This document shows positions 25,704 to 35,690 of a stretch of DNA of 64,000 nt, in pieces. The notes under the pieces are model-generated. The model saw only the letters and a program-made list of their open reading frames with translations. It had not been told where the DNA came from and made no database searches. The DNA is taken from NCBI GenBank assembly GCA_964648215.1, contig CAZYMF010000004.1:8646-72645 (forward strand), in the 5' to 3' direction. Source of the stretch: CAZYMF01 sp964648215. Lineage in GTDB: Bacteria > Desulfobacterota > Binatia > HRBIN30 > JACQVA1. The position numbers and the translations under genes are program-made. The number at the start of each line of letters is the position of its first letter. The first letter of the stretch is position 1.

Positions 25704-28700
25704 ATGCAGTCCAAGCTGAGCGGCGTGGCGGCGAGCTGGGTGGAGAGCGCCTGGCTGGCCGCCGTGGTGGCGGTCCCGGTCTTCTTCAACTTTCACTCCG
25801 AGCGCATCTTCGAGCCCGACAAAGTGCTGCTGCTGCGGTCGATCGCGACCGCGCTCGCCGCTGGCCTCGCCGTGTGGGCGATCGAGAGCGGACCGCGGAC
25901 CCTGCGGCTCGAATCGCGGCTCCTCTGGCGCACACCCCTGGGGACGGCGGCGCTCGTGCTCACCGCCGCCTACCTGGCGGCCACGGCCTTCAGCATCGTT
26001 CCCGCGGTGTCGTGGTGGGGCGGCTACGACCGCTGTCAGGGAGCCTACACCTGGCTCGCCTACATGGCGGTGTTCGCCGGCATCGCTCTGCTGGTCCGTC
26101 GGCGCGAGCAGGTCGAGCGAGTCGTCACGGCCGCTTTGCTGGCCAGCTTCCCGGTGGCGGCCTACGCCGCGATCCAGCACTTCGACCATGACCCGATTGC
26201 CTGGGGGTTCGGTGTCAGCGATCGGGTGACCAGCACGGCCGGCAACGCCATCTTCCTCAGCGCCTATCTGATCATGGTGCTGCCGCTCACCCTGGCGCGC
26301 TTGCTCGCCCGGATCGAGCGAGCCGCCGCCCGCGGCTCGCGGTCGGGAGCTGCCCCGGGGCGATTCGCCGCTGTACTGCTGGCCGTTGCCTACCTGCTGC
26401 TGGCGGTGCTGCAGATATTGGCGATCGTGTACTCGGAGAGCCGCGGGCCTTTTGCCGGGCTGCTGGTGGGAGTGGTGTTCTTCGGCTTCGTCTTCGCTCT
26501 GTACCGCCGCTGGCGCTGGCTGGTCCGGGCGGTCGCGCTGGCGGCGGCTGCGGGACTGCTGGCGCTCTTGCTCTTGAACGCTCGCGGCCCGGGCGCCGAC
26601 GACCGAGCTCCGGCCAGCGGTATCGGCCGCCTCAGCCAGGTCTTCGCCCTGGAGCAGGGCTCGGGCAAGGTTCGGGTTTTGATCTGGCAGGGGGTGTCCA
26701 ATCTACTGCGCGCGGATCCGCTGCGTGACCTGATCGGCTACGGCCCGGAGACCCTCTTCTTCGCCTACAATCGCTTCTACCCCCCCGACCTCGCCCACTT
26801 CGAGAGCCGCACGGTGTCCGCCGACCGCGCGCACAACGAGCTCTTCGATGCCGTCGTGACCACCGGCGTGTTCGGGCTGCTGGCGGAGCTCGCCGTTTTC
26901 CTCTCCCTGGTGGTGCTGGTGCTGTGGCAGCTCGGCCTGCTGGAGACGGCTCGGCGGCGGCGGGCCTGCGCCGCCGTCGCGGCCGCCGGCGCGCTGTCGG
27001 GAGCTGCCGTCGCCGGTGGCCTGGGAGGCTTGCGCTTCTGCGCAATCGGCTTGGCGGCGGGTCTGGTCGCTGGTGTGCTCGTCTATCTCGTCAGCCTGGG
27101 GCTCGGCCGGATGCCGGAGCGGAGCGAGGGCGGGCATCCCCAGGGTCTGCTGCTCATCGCGCTCCTTGCCGCGGCCGTGGCGCACTTCGTCGAGCTGCAG
27201 GTGGGCATCGCGGTGGCCGCGACGCGACTCTACTTCTGGGTCTATGCCGGCCTGGCAGTCGTCCTCGCGCGCACGGCGAGCGAAAGTTGCGCCCGAGAGC
27301 CTGGGCCGCCGCTCCCGCAACGGCCGTCCAGTGGCGGCGTGCTCGTTCTCGGCTCGCTCGTCGGTCTCCTGCTGGTGGTGCTGACCTTCGACTTCTACAA
27401 GCCGACCGCCGTGTTGAGCACGCAGGGGTACGTCCTGGTGTGGCTGTTCGCGGGCGCGTGGCTCTTCGCCGCGATCGTGGTGATCGCCGAGTCCGCGGCC
27501 GACGGCGAAGAGTTGGGGGCCCGGGCTCTCGGCTACGCCGGCATCAGTCTCGGCGCGTGGCTGCTGTTCCTGGCCGTGTATCGCGCTTGGATGACGTGGA
27601 GGCCGGCGGACGCCGGCCCCGAAGAGATTCAACAGCTCGCCGTGCATCTCACCCACGGGACCTCGGTGCTCTACGGCTTCGTCGTCTTCGTCGTGGCGCT
27701 CACCGCCGCGGCGCTTGCCGGCCGGCGCGGCTTGCCGGCCGCAACCCTGGTGCGGCCGCCCGGCTGGCAGGTGATCCTCTATCCGGCCCTGTTTCTCGCG
27801 GCGGCGTTCGTCGCCGTGCGCACCAATCTCGACGCCGCCCGCGCCGACGTCTTCAGCCGGCAGGCCGGCTACTACGAATCACAGAACCACTGGTCGACGG
27901 CGCTGCCCTTGCGCCAGGAGACGACGCGTCTGGTGCCGTACCTCGACTACTACATGCTCGACGTTGCCCGCACCTTCATGGAGCTGGGCCGGCGCGCGGG
28001 AGAGCCGCGGCGGCGTGATGACGACATGGAGCAGTCGGAAGCCTGGATGCAGCGCGCCTGGCGGGCGGTGCCGTTGAACATGGACAACCCGCGCGCTCTG
28101 GGCCGCCTGCACCGCACCTGGGCGCAGCTGGTCGCCGATCCCGCCGCGCGCGCGCGTCATTTCGATCAGGCGGAGAGCTACTATCGGCGAGCTCTCGAGA
28201 TCAGCCCGAACAATGCATCTCTGTGGGACGAGCTCGCGTTGCTCTTTGTCCAGCGACACGATCACGAGAAGGCGCTGGCGACGCTGAAGCAATCCCTGGT
28301 GATCGACAACCTCTACCCCAGGACCTACTTCATCCGGGGCAACATCTATGCCGGTCTCGGTCGCTTCGACGAGGCGCTGGCCGACTACGATCGCGGGCTG
28401 GCCGTCCATCCCGGCCTGGTTCCGCTGCTGAGCGCGAAGGCGTTCGTGCTCAACCGCGTCGGCCGTCTCGACGCGGCGATCGACCTGAATCGGCGGATCT
28501 TGAAGAGCAACCCCAAGGACCTGATCGCGCACCGCAACCTCGCCGTGTTCTACCGCCAGAAGGGCGATCCCGAGCGGGCTCTGAGCGAGGCGCGGGCCGC
28601 CCTGGCGGTCGCTCCCCCGTGGGCCAAGCCGCCGCTGCGGACGTTCATCGAGGAGCTGGGACAGGAGAAGGGACCGTTGACCAAGCTGCCGCCGCCGCTG

Positions 28701-28709
28701 CTGCGCTAG
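25704..28709 (+). CDS. O-antigen ligase/polymerase (Wzy_C) with C-terminal TPRs
   Basis: This 1001-residue protein has a long TM region (residues about 10-720, well over ten segments). A Wzy_C-type periplasmic loop holds GYGPETLFFAYNRFYPPDLAHFE and SADRAHNELFDAVVTTGVFGLL, where ligases have conserved Arg and His-Asn residues. The last 220 residues contain TPR-like repeats (SPNNASLWDELALLFVQRHD, YFIRGNIYAGLGRFDEALAD, DLIAHRNLAVFYRQKGDPE). Such proteins ligate or polymerise lipid-linked glycans on the outer membrane-facing side, or transfer them to protein as PglL-like O-oligosaccharyltransferases. Which of these applies is undecided. Confidence 0.75.
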   Translation: MQSKLSGVAASWVESAWLAAVVAVPVFFNFHSERIFEPDKVLLLRSIATALAAGLAVWAIESGPRTLRLESRLLWRTPLGTAALVLTAAYLAATAFSIVPAVSWWGGYDRCQGAYTWLAYMAVFAGIALLVRRREQVERVVTAALLASFPVAAYAAIQHFDHDPIAWGFGVSDRVTSTAGNAIFLSAYLIMVLPLTLARLLARIERAAARGSRSGAAPGRFAAVLLAVAYLLLAVLQILAIVYSESRGPFAGLLVGVVFFGFVFALYRRWRWLVRAVALAAAAGLLALLLLNARGPGADDRAPASGIGRLSQVFALEQGSGKVRVLIWQGVSNLLRADPLRDLIGYGPETLFFAYNRFYPPDLAHFESRTVSADRAHNELFDAVVTTGVFGLLAELAVFLSLVVLVLWQLGLLETARRRRACAAVAAAGALSGAAVAGGLGGLRFCAIGLAAGLVAGVLVYLVSLGLGRMPERSEGGHPQGLLLIALLAAAVAHFVELQVGIAVAATRLYFWVYAGLAVVLARTASESCAREPGPPLPQRPSSGGVLVLGSLVGLLLVVLTFDFYKPTAVLSTQGYVLVWLFAGAWLFAAIVVIAESAADGEELGARALGYAGISLGAWLLFLAVYRAWMTWRPADAGPEEIQQLAVHLTHGTSVLYGFVVFVVALTAAALAGRRGLPAATLVRPPGWQVILYPALFLAAAFVAVRTNLDAARADVFSRQAGYYESQNHWSTALPLRQETTRLVPYLDYYMLDVARTFMELGRRAGEPRRRDDDMEQSEAWMQRAWRAVPLNMDNPRALGRLHRTWAQLVADPAARARHFDQAESYYRRALEISPNNASLWDELALLFVQRHDHEKALATLKQSLVIDNLYPRTYFIRGNIYAGLGRFDEALADYDRGLAVHPGLVPLLSAKAFVLNRVGRLDAAIDLNRRILKSNPKDLIAHRNLAVFYRQKGDPERALSEARAALAVAPPWAKPPLRTFIEELGQEKGPLTKLPPPLLR

Positions 28710-28922
28710 CGATCCTGGCCGAGGGGCTCGAAATGCGGAACTTCCCCTTTCGGGTTGCAACGAGTCGCCGGGGAGAGCGGCGCACGGGAGCGCCGGGCGA
28801 AGTCTCTCGCCGGGGCCATCCAGTCGGCGCAGGAACTCCAGGACCAGTCGCTGCACATATTGCGGGCCCGGCTCGTCGCCCGACAAAAGCGCTCGTCATC
28901 GCCCCGAGCCTCGCTCGGGTGT

Positions 28923-30368
28923 CTACGCGTGCAGCGCCGGACGCCGGCGGTTCCACGGCCGCGCCTGCTCGAGCTGCGCGGCCACGCGCAGCAGCACGTC
29001 CTCCCGGCCGTAGGCGGCCACCAGCTGCATGCCGATCGGTAGCCCCGCCTCGTTCCAGTGCAGCGGCAGCGACAGCGCCGGCTGCCCGGTGATGTTGAAG
29101 GGCGGGGTGAACGGGATCAGACCCATGCCGCGCGCCAGGCCGGCCAGCAAGTTGTCGCGCGGTGGCACCAGCTCCCCCAGCTTCGGCGGCGGCTCGCCCA
29201 GGGTCGGCGTGAGCAGGAGATCGAAGCCGCTCTGCCACCAGCTCGCCATTCTTCGCGTGTAGCCGTGGAGCTCGTCGATGGTGCGGATGTACTGCGCCGC
29301 CGAGACGCCGCGGCCCATCTCGGCGAAGAGCCAGGTGGCGGGCTCGACGCCGTCGGCGCTCACCGGCCGGCCGAGCTCTGCCCCCCAGGCATCCAGGCCC
29401 GCCGCCGTCCAGCTGGTGACCAGGGTCATGAAGTGCTGCGACGTCGCCTCCGTCTCCGCCAGCGCCGCGGGATGAGCGAGCTCGACGCGGTGGCCGAGCG
29501 ACTCGAGCAGCTTGCCGGTCTCGCGCACGCCGGCGGCGCAGTCGGGATGCAGCGTGACGGCGCCGCCGGGGATCTCGTCGACGAGGCCGATGCGCAGGCG
29601 GCCCGCAGCGGCGCCGATTTCGGCGGCGAACGGCCGTGCCGGCGGCGGCGCCGTGTAGGGGTCGCCCGGCATGGCGCCGGCCACGGCGTCGAGGATCGCG
29701 GCGCAGTCGCGCACCGAGCGGCTGACGACGTGCGAGATCACCAGCCCGTGCCAGTACTCGCCGTGCTCCGGACCCATGGAGATACGCCCGCGCGACGGCT
29801 TGAGGCCCACCAGGCCACATTCACTGGCCGGAATGCGAATCGAGCCGCCGCCGTCGCTGGCGTGCGCCGCCGGTACCATGCCCGACGCCACCGCCGCGGC
29901 CGACCCGCCGCTGGAGCCGCCCGTCGAGTGCTCCGGGTTCCAGGGATTGCGGCTGGCGCCGTAGCTCTCGGGCTCGGTGGTGACGTTGAGGCCGAACTCC
30001 GGCGTGTTCGTCTTGCCGACGACGACGAAGCCCGCGGCGCGGAACTTTGCCACCAGATGAGAGTCGTGCGGCGCGGTCCAGCCGGCGTCGCGCAGGAACT
30101 TGGTGCCGGCGTAGAAGGGATCGCCGGCGGAGAACACGTCGAGGTCCTTGAGCAGAAACGGCACGCCACGAAATGGGCCGGCGGGCAGGTCCTTGGCGGC
30201 GCGCGCGCGGGCCTGCTCGAAGAGGGGAATGATCACCGCGTTGAGTGTCGGGTTGATGCGTTCGATGCGGGCGATGGCCGCGTCGACGAGCTCGGTGGGG
30301 CTCAACTCGCCGTTGCGGACGAGCTCGGCCTGGGCGGTGGCATCGAGGGTTGCCAGATCGTTGGTCAT
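28923..30368 (-). CDS. Amidase-signature hydrolase
   Basis: The start at 30368 (MTNDLATLDA) was preferred over an ATG 42 bp further upstream that would lie inside the cyclase gene, leaving 481 residues. The Ser-Ser-Lys machinery is visible: the lysine in FLLKDLD (K74), HSTGGSSGGSAAAVASG for the bridging serine, and SDGGGSIRIPAS for the nucleophile region. It resembles 6-aminohexanoate-cyclic-dimer hydrolases and other broad amidases. It starts 10 bp after the cyclase stop, so it is probably in the same plus-to-minus-reading unit as plsB and the cyclase. The substrate is unknown. Confidence 0.85.
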   Translation of the reverse strand: MTNDLATLDATAQAELVRNGELSPTELVDAAIARIERINPTLNAVIIPLFEQARARAAKDLPAGPFRGVPFLLKDLDVFSAGDPFYAGTKFLRDAGWTAPHDSHLVAKFRAAGFVVVGKTNTPEFGLNVTTEPESYGASRNPWNPEHSTGGSSGGSAAAVASGMVPAAHASDGGGSIRIPASECGLVGLKPSRGRISMGPEHGEYWHGLVISHVVSRSVRDCAAILDAVAGAMPGDPYTAPPPARPFAAEIGAAAGRLRIGLVDEIPGGAVTLHPDCAAGVRETGKLLESLGHRVELAHPAALAETEATSQHFMTLVTSWTAAGLDAWGAELGRPVSADGVEPATWLFAEMGRGVSAAQYIRTIDELHGYTRRMASWWQSGFDLLLTPTLGEPPPKLGELVPPRDNLLAGLARGMGLIPFTPPFNITGQPALSLPLHWNEAGLPIGMQLVAAYGREDVLLRVAAQLEQARPWNRRRPALHA

Positions 30369-30378
30369 GGCCGGGAAG

Positions 30379-31710
30379 CTACGACGCGATCGGGGTCGAA
30401 GTCCAGTCACCGGCGTCGGCAGCGGTCAGGGCGGGCACGTGGGTCTGCAGCGGCTCGGACTTGCCTTTCACCCGCATCGGCTCGGCGGGAGTGAAGGCGA
30501 TGTCGCCGCCGATCCGGCGCCTGGTCTCCTCGGAGACCAGGATGGGAACGCCGTGCACCTTGGTGAGCTGTTCGATGCGCGCGGCGACGTTCACCGTGTC
30601 GCCGACCGCGGTGTAGTCGCGCCGCCGGGGCGCGCCGATGTCGCCCAGAGTCACCCGGCCGGTGTGGATGCCGATGCCCATGCGCAGCGCGCTCTGCCCG
30701 CGCTGCCGACGCTCGTCGTTGAGTCGTCCGAGCTCTCGCTGCATGGCGAGGGCGCAGCGAACGGCGCGCTCGGCGTGATCCGGCTGGGTCACCGGGGCGC
30801 CGAAGTACGCCATGAGGCCGTCGCCCATGTACTTGTCGAGCGTGCCGCCGAACGAGAACAGCTGCTCGACCATGCGAGTGTGGAAGGCGTTGAGCGTGGC
30901 GACGATCTCGCGGCCGTCGAGCTTCTCGGCGAGCGCGGTGAAATCGCGCAGGTCGGCGAACAGCAGCGTGACCTCGCGCGTCTCGCCGTCGCCCAGCTCG
31001 GCGGAGTGCTGCTCGAGGTGCTCGGCGACCTGCGGCGAGAAGTAGCGGCCGAGGCGCTCGCGCCGTAGCTGCTCTCGCGCCACCACCTCGACGAGGGTCA
31101 CGATGCGGCCGCGCGCGTAGACGCACAGCAGCGTGGTCATCCCGAGAGTCAGGACGGTCTCGAGAATGACGAAGACCAGATCGGGGCGCTCGGCATAGAT
31201 GAGCCAGGCCTGCAGCCCGATCGCCACCGCCGCCGCCAGGTAGATCTGGACCACGTCGAGCGACAGCGAGGCGAGAAAGATCAGCAGCGCGAAGTACACG
31301 ACGCCCTGCAGCGGAACCGCGCTGGCGTCGGCGTGGGCGCCGACCTCGTGCAGCCGCTGGGTGGAAACCCACAGCAGCAGGGAGACCATCGGCATGTCGA
31401 CCAGAGGAATCGCCAGCGCGTCGAGCTGCGCCGCGCGCGAGGTGCGCTGGCGCACCCACAGAACGACGCCGGCGGCGACGACGTACAAAGCGAGGACGTT
31501 GTTCGGCGCGCCGATGAAGCCGGGGTGCAACGCGGAGTAGACGAGGGAGAGCAACAGCAGCCCGGAGGCGGCCAGGAAGCGAAGGACCGCGATCTGCCGG
31601 CTGTTCCACCGCCTCTCCTCGGCGAGCACCCGGGCGAACCCCTCAGTCCAATCGGGACGCGCGTTCTTCTCCACGGTGGATCTCTCGTGGTCGGCGCCCG
31701 TCGGGCTCAC
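30379..31710 (-). CDS. Membrane adenylate/guanylate cyclase (class III)
   Basis: A GTG at 31708-31710 overlaps the plsB stop in a GTGA junction, giving 443 residues. Residues about 40-205 hold about six TM segments. A short linker with GRYFSPQVAEHLEQ precedes the class III cyclase domain (about 235-425). LLFADLRDFTALAEK carries the first metal Asp, DKYMGDGLMAYFGAP the second, and NVAARIE the transition-state Asn/Arg. The product is most likely cAMP, but the base specificity was not determined. Translational coupling to plsB is unusual and suggests that membrane-lipid synthesis and cyclic nucleotide output are co-expressed. Confidence 0.85.
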   Translation of the reverse strand: MSPTGADHERSTVEKNARPDWTEGFARVLAEERRWNSRQIAVLRFLAASGLLLLSLVYSALHPGFIGAPNNVLALYVVAAGVVLWVRQRTSRAAQLDALAIPLVDMPMVSLLLWVSTQRLHEVGAHADASAVPLQGVVYFALLIFLASLSLDVVQIYLAAAVAIGLQAWLIYAERPDLVFVILETVLTLGMTTLLCVYARGRIVTLVEVVAREQLRRERLGRYFSPQVAEHLEQHSAELGDGETREVTLLFADLRDFTALAEKLDGREIVATLNAFHTRMVEQLFSFGGTLDKYMGDGLMAYFGAPVTQPDHAERAVRCALAMQRELGRLNDERRQRGQSALRMGIGIHTGRVTLGDIGAPRRRDYTAVGDTVNVAARIEQLTKVHGVPILVSEETRRRIGGDIAFTPAEPMRVKGKSEPLQTHVPALTAADAGDWTSTPIAS

Positions 31711-34109
31711 TCGATCAGCCCCGCGCGCCGGCTGGCGGCGAGGGTGTCGATGGTGTCGATGCGGCGGGCGGCGTCGTGGATCTCCGCGGCGAAGGCGCGC
31801 CGTCGGGCGGCGAGCTCGGCGCCGGCGCCGAGCAGATTGCGATTGCGGGCCAGGCGCAGCGCGTTCTCGAACAGCACCTTGGAGACCGACTCGGCGCTGC
31901 GGATGCGGCGCTGGAGCTGGTACTGCTTGCCCCACGCCAGGCACTTGGAGAGGAAGGCGGTCTCGTCCAACGCGGCGTCGGTGGGTTGCTGCTGCAGGGC
32001 ATCGGCGACCACGGCGTAGGCTTCGACGAAGGGCCGCAGCACGCGATGGGCGCTGAAGGGGCGAAAGCGCCGCACCACCGCCTGGATCTCGGCGGCGCCG
32101 CCGGTCAGATGCTGCTCCCAGCCGGGGTCCTGCAAGGTGATCTCCGCGCGCAGCTCGTCGCGGAACTCTTCCTTGTCGGCGAAGAAGAACTCGAACTTGA
32201 GCAGGTCGCGCAGGCGCATGGCCTCGTCCCAGAACTCGAGCTCCGCGTCTGCGGCCGGCCTTGCCGCGACCGTCTCGGCGGCTTTGAGCAGCGCCAGCTC
32301 GGCGATGGCGCCGTTGACGAAGAAGTGAATGATGGTGTTGCGGTAATAGGCCGCGGTCAGGTGCTGGTCGGGGCCGATGGCGTAGACGGCCTCGGGGCCC
32401 TCGGCGAAGCAGGTGACGACGCCGTTCTCGATCAGCGCCTCGAGCGCGCGGCGCACGCCGTCGGGCGTGTCGAGATCGATCTCGCCGGTGGTGGGCAGGC
32501 GGCGCCGGCGGACGTAGTCGAGCAGGTTCTGCAGCATGACCACGGTCTCGCCGACGCTGACGGCGCGGTCGCCGGCGCCGAGCAACGCCAGCGTCACCAG
32601 CGAGGTGGCGGTCATCGGTGTGACCCGGTTGATGCGCACCATGACCTCGAAGGCGAGCTTCTGCAGCGGCAGGTTCTGCTCGTCGGGATGCGGCTCGGCC
32701 TCGGGGTCGGCGGGGCCGATGACCTTGGCCAGCGAGAGCGGCTCGCCGAGGCGGATGTGGATGTTGCCGTAGCGATGCCGCAGGCGGCGCAGCACGCCGA
32801 GGAACCAGCCGAAGCTCTCGCGTTGCTTGGCGCCGCCGCGCTGCTCGGCGACGTAGTCGCCGACGTCCTGGATCTGATCGTAGGCGATCGAAACCGGCAG
32901 GAGGAAGACGTCCTCGCTCTTGCCGCGCCGGTAGGAGTCGACCACGTAGGCGAGCATGCCGAAGCGCGGCGGCAGCAGCTTGCCCGAGCGCGAGCGGCCG
33001 CCCTCGATGTACCACTCGAGCGGGAACCGCTTCTCCACCAGGTAGTCGATGTACTGCCGCAGAACGAACTTGTAGACGGCGTTGTCCTTGAACGTGCGCC
33101 GGATGAAGAACACCCCGCTGCGCCGCAGCAGCGGACCCATGGGAAAGAAGTTCATGTTGATGCCGCCGGCGGTGTGGTTGGGCGGGTGGCCGTTCTCGTA
33201 GAGCGCGTACTGGAGGACGAGGTGGTCGAGGTTCGACTTGTGCGAGGGCAGGAACACCACCGGGTGGCGCTGCGCCAGGGCGTAGATCGATTCGAGCTGC
33301 GCGCGATCGTAGTGCAGCGCCTCGCCGTAGCCGCGCGTGTACATGAAGCGAATCAGGTTGGCCACCAGATCGATGACGTACGGGCTGTGCGTGGCGGCGA
33401 TCTCGCGCAGGTAGCGCGAGGCCTCGCGTGCCACGCGCGCCTCGCTCTTGCCGAGCTCGCGCCCCAGCCGGGCGACGCCGCCGCGAAAGCCCGGCCGGGC
33501 GAGGATGTCCTCGTATACCAGGCGCGGCACCTTGTAACGGGTGCCGCGCAAGCGGCGCTCGGCGCGCTCGAGGGCGAGGGCGGCCTGGCGGGCGACGAAG
33601 TCGGGCAGCCCGGTGGTCTGCGCCAGATCGGTCCCGCCGGCGCGGCGCCAGCGCTCGCGCAGCTCGGAGACCGGCGCCGGCTCGCCGGCCACGATGGTGC
33701 AGCGATCGGGATGGCGATGCAGCGTCCAGCGCTGCCGCAGGACGCCGGGATCGCGCGGATCGCCGAAGGTGAGCAGATCGGTCAGGCGCACCGCCCGCAC
33801 GCCGTCTCGTTGCTCCGGTTGCCAGGCGACGCGCAGCGGCGCGAGGAGGGGATCGTCCTCCGTGGCCAGCGCCGCCTCCAGCCGCGGATCGAGCGGGCGC
33901 CGGCGGCCGCGCGACGGGGGAAGCGGGATCTCCTCGAAGCCGCCGCCGTCGATCTCGCCCGGGCGGTGCCGCTCGATCCAGTCGTGCAGCAGGCGCCGCT
34001 CGAGCGCGCTCGAGGCGTCGAGCAGAAACACGACCCGATGCCGTCTTGCCGCCGGCCACTCGGGCTCCTCGGGCGCCTGTCGCTGTTCGACCGCCACGCC
34101 CGCTCTCAT
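31707..34109 (-). CDS. plsB: PlsB-like glycerol-3-phosphate acyltransferase
   Basis: This 800-residue protein is the usual size of PlsB. The acyltransferase core has the HX4D catalytic motif SHKSNLD, then GGINMNFFPMGPLLRRSGVFFIRR, WYIEGGRSRSGKLLPPRFGML and VFLLPVSIAYD, in the order of PlsB blocks I-IV. The enzyme acylates sn-glycerol-3-phosphate at position 1 at the inner membrane, the first step of phospholipid synthesis. It is followed by the coupled cyclase and diverges from the HAD-PlsC fusion at 34196. Sn-1 acylation (this gene) and sn-2 acylation (the fusion) would therefore be encoded back to back. Confidence 0.87.
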   Translation of the reverse strand: MRAGVAVEQRQAPEEPEWPAARRHRVVFLLDASSALERRLLHDWIERHRPGEIDGGGFEEIPLPPSRGRRRPLDPRLEAALATEDDPLLAPLRVAWQPEQRDGVRAVRLTDLLTFGDPRDPGVLRQRWTLHRHPDRCTIVAGEPAPVSELRERWRRAGGTDLAQTTGLPDFVARQAALALERAERRLRGTRYKVPRLVYEDILARPGFRGGVARLGRELGKSEARVAREASRYLREIAATHSPYVIDLVANLIRFMYTRGYGEALHYDRAQLESIYALAQRHPVVFLPSHKSNLDHLVLQYALYENGHPPNHTAGGINMNFFPMGPLLRRSGVFFIRRTFKDNAVYKFVLRQYIDYLVEKRFPLEWYIEGGRSRSGKLLPPRFGMLAYVVDSYRRGKSEDVFLLPVSIAYDQIQDVGDYVAEQRGGAKQRESFGWFLGVLRRLRHRYGNIHIRLGEPLSLAKVIGPADPEAEPHPDEQNLPLQKLAFEVMVRINRVTPMTATSLVTLALLGAGDRAVSVGETVVMLQNLLDYVRRRRLPTTGEIDLDTPDGVRRALEALIENGVVTCFAEGPEAVYAIGPDQHLTAAYYRNTIIHFFVNGAIAELALLKAAETVAARPAADAELEFWDEAMRLRDLLKFEFFFADKEEFRDELRAEITLQDPGWEQHLTGGAAEIQAVVRRFRPFSAHRVLRPFVEAYAVVADALQQQPTDAALDETAFLSKCLAWGKQYQLQRRIRSAESVSKVLFENALRLARNRNLLGAGAELAARRRAFAAEIHDAARRIDTIDTLAASRRAGLIE

Positions 34110-34195
34110 AGCGCGGCCGTCGTCGCGATGTCCAAGGGCCGGCGCGCGGTGCGACTTGGACGCCGGCCGCGCGACTGTGCTACGGGAAGCCGCCC

Positions 34196-35629
34196 ATGGG
34201 CGTCCACGCCAACCTGACGCGGGAGATCGACGAGGGGCCGGCCGGTCCGCGGATCGGCGCGTTCTTCGACGTCGACCGGACCTTGATCGCCGGCTTCTCG
34301 GCCACGGAGTTCCTGCGCGACGGCCTGCGCAGCGGCTTGTTCGGGGCGCGCGAGTTCGCCGACGCCCTGGTCACGGCCACGCGCTTTCAGCTCGGCCAGA
34401 TCGGCTTCTCGGCGTTCGTCGCCGGCACCGCCGGGATGCTGCGCGGCACGTCCGAGGCCGAGTTCACGCTGGCGGGCGAGCGCCTGTTTCGCGACCGACT
34501 GGCGGCTGGGATCTACCCGGAGTCGCGGGCGCTGGTCGACGCGCACCGGCGCCGGGGCCACACGCTGGCGGTGGTCTCGGCGGCGACGCGCTACCAGATC
34601 GAGCCGCTGGCGCGGGATCTCGGCATCGATCACGTCCTGTGCACGCGGCTGCGCGTGCGGCAGGGCCGTTTCACCGGCGAGCTGGTGCGGCCGACGTGCT
34701 ACGGCAAGGGCAAGGCGCGCGCCGCGCGCCGGCTGGCCGCCGCCGCCGGCGTGGATCTCGCGCAGAGCTATTTCTACACCGACAGTGACGAGGATCTCCC
34801 TCTGCTCGACGTCGTCGGCCGCCCGCGACCGACCAACCCGAATGCGCCGCTGGCGCGCATCGCCGCGCGGCGCGGCTGGCCGGCGCGGCGGTTCACCAGC
34901 CGTGGCACGCCGGGCGTCATGGACGTCGTGCGCACCACCCTGGCCATCGGCAGCCTGGTGCCGTCGTTCGCTCTCGGCCTGCCGACCGCCGTGCTCGACG
35001 GCGGCTGGCGCCGCGCGGTCAACATCGCCACCGCCACGTGGGGGGAGCTGGGCACCGCCCTGGCCGGGATCGAGCTGCAGGTGACGGGCGAGCAGCACCT
35101 GTGGTCGCATCGCCCCGCCGTCTTCATCTTCAATCACCAGAGCGGCGTCGACGTGCTGCTGCTGTGCAAGCTGCTGCGCCGCGACATGGTCGGCGTGGCC
35201 AAGCAGGAGATGCGGCGCAACCCGGTCTTCGGGCCGGCGTTCTCGCTGGCGGGCACGGTGTTCATCGATCGCTTCAACCGGGAGAAGGCGATCGCCGCGC
35301 TCGAGCCGGCGATCGCCGCGCTGCGCCAGGGCCTGTCGCTGGCCATCGCCCCCGAAGGGACGCGCAGCCCGACGCCGCGGCTCGGGCGTTTCAAGAAGGG
35401 AGCCTTCCACCTGGCGCTGGCGGCCCAGGTGCCGATCGTCCCGATCGTGTTCCGCAACGCGCTCGACGCCCTGCCCAAGCACGGCGTCGTCGTGCGCCCG
35501 GCCACGGTGGAGGTGGTCGTCCACCGGCCGATTCCGACCGCGAGCTGGAACCCGGAGAACCTCGACGGCGAGATCGAAGCCGTTCATCGCCTCTACCGCG
35601 AGACGCTCGAGTTGTCGGGGGCGCCCTAG
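34196..35629 (+). CDS. HAD-IB hydrolase / PlsC acyltransferase fusion
   Basis: This 477-residue two-domain protein begins with a HAD phosphatase (residues about 15-225). AFFDVDRTL supplies the nucleophile Asp, VVSAATRYQIEP is motif II and YFYTDSDEDLPLL is motif IV. The C-terminal domain (about 290-460) is PlsC-like with NHQSGVD (HX4D), VFIDRFNRE and APEGTRSPTP. Such fusions may combine phosphatidate or lysophosphatidate dephosphorylation with 1-acyl-glycerol-3-phosphate acylation. It is divergent from plsB with 86 bp between starts, so a shared regulatory region is likely. Confidence 0.84.
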   Translation: MGVHANLTREIDEGPAGPRIGAFFDVDRTLIAGFSATEFLRDGLRSGLFGAREFADALVTATRFQLGQIGFSAFVAGTAGMLRGTSEAEFTLAGERLFRDRLAAGIYPESRALVDAHRRRGHTLAVVSAATRYQIEPLARDLGIDHVLCTRLRVRQGRFTGELVRPTCYGKGKARAARRLAAAAGVDLAQSYFYTDSDEDLPLLDVVGRPRPTNPNAPLARIAARRGWPARRFTSRGTPGVMDVVRTTLAIGSLVPSFALGLPTAVLDGGWRRAVNIATATWGELGTALAGIELQVTGEQHLWSHRPAVFIFNHQSGVDVLLLCKLLRRDMVGVAKQEMRRNPVFGPAFSLAGTVFIDRFNREKAIAALEPAIAALRQGLSLAIAPEGTRSPTPRLGRFKKGAFHLALAAQVPIVPIVFRNALDALPKHGVVVRPATVEVVVHRPIPTASWNPENLDGEIEAVHRLYRETLELSGAP

Positions 35630-35690
35630 CGGCGCTGGAGCGGTCGACGGGCGGCGGTCTCTTCCGCTATAGCGAGTCTAGCGAGGTTCT

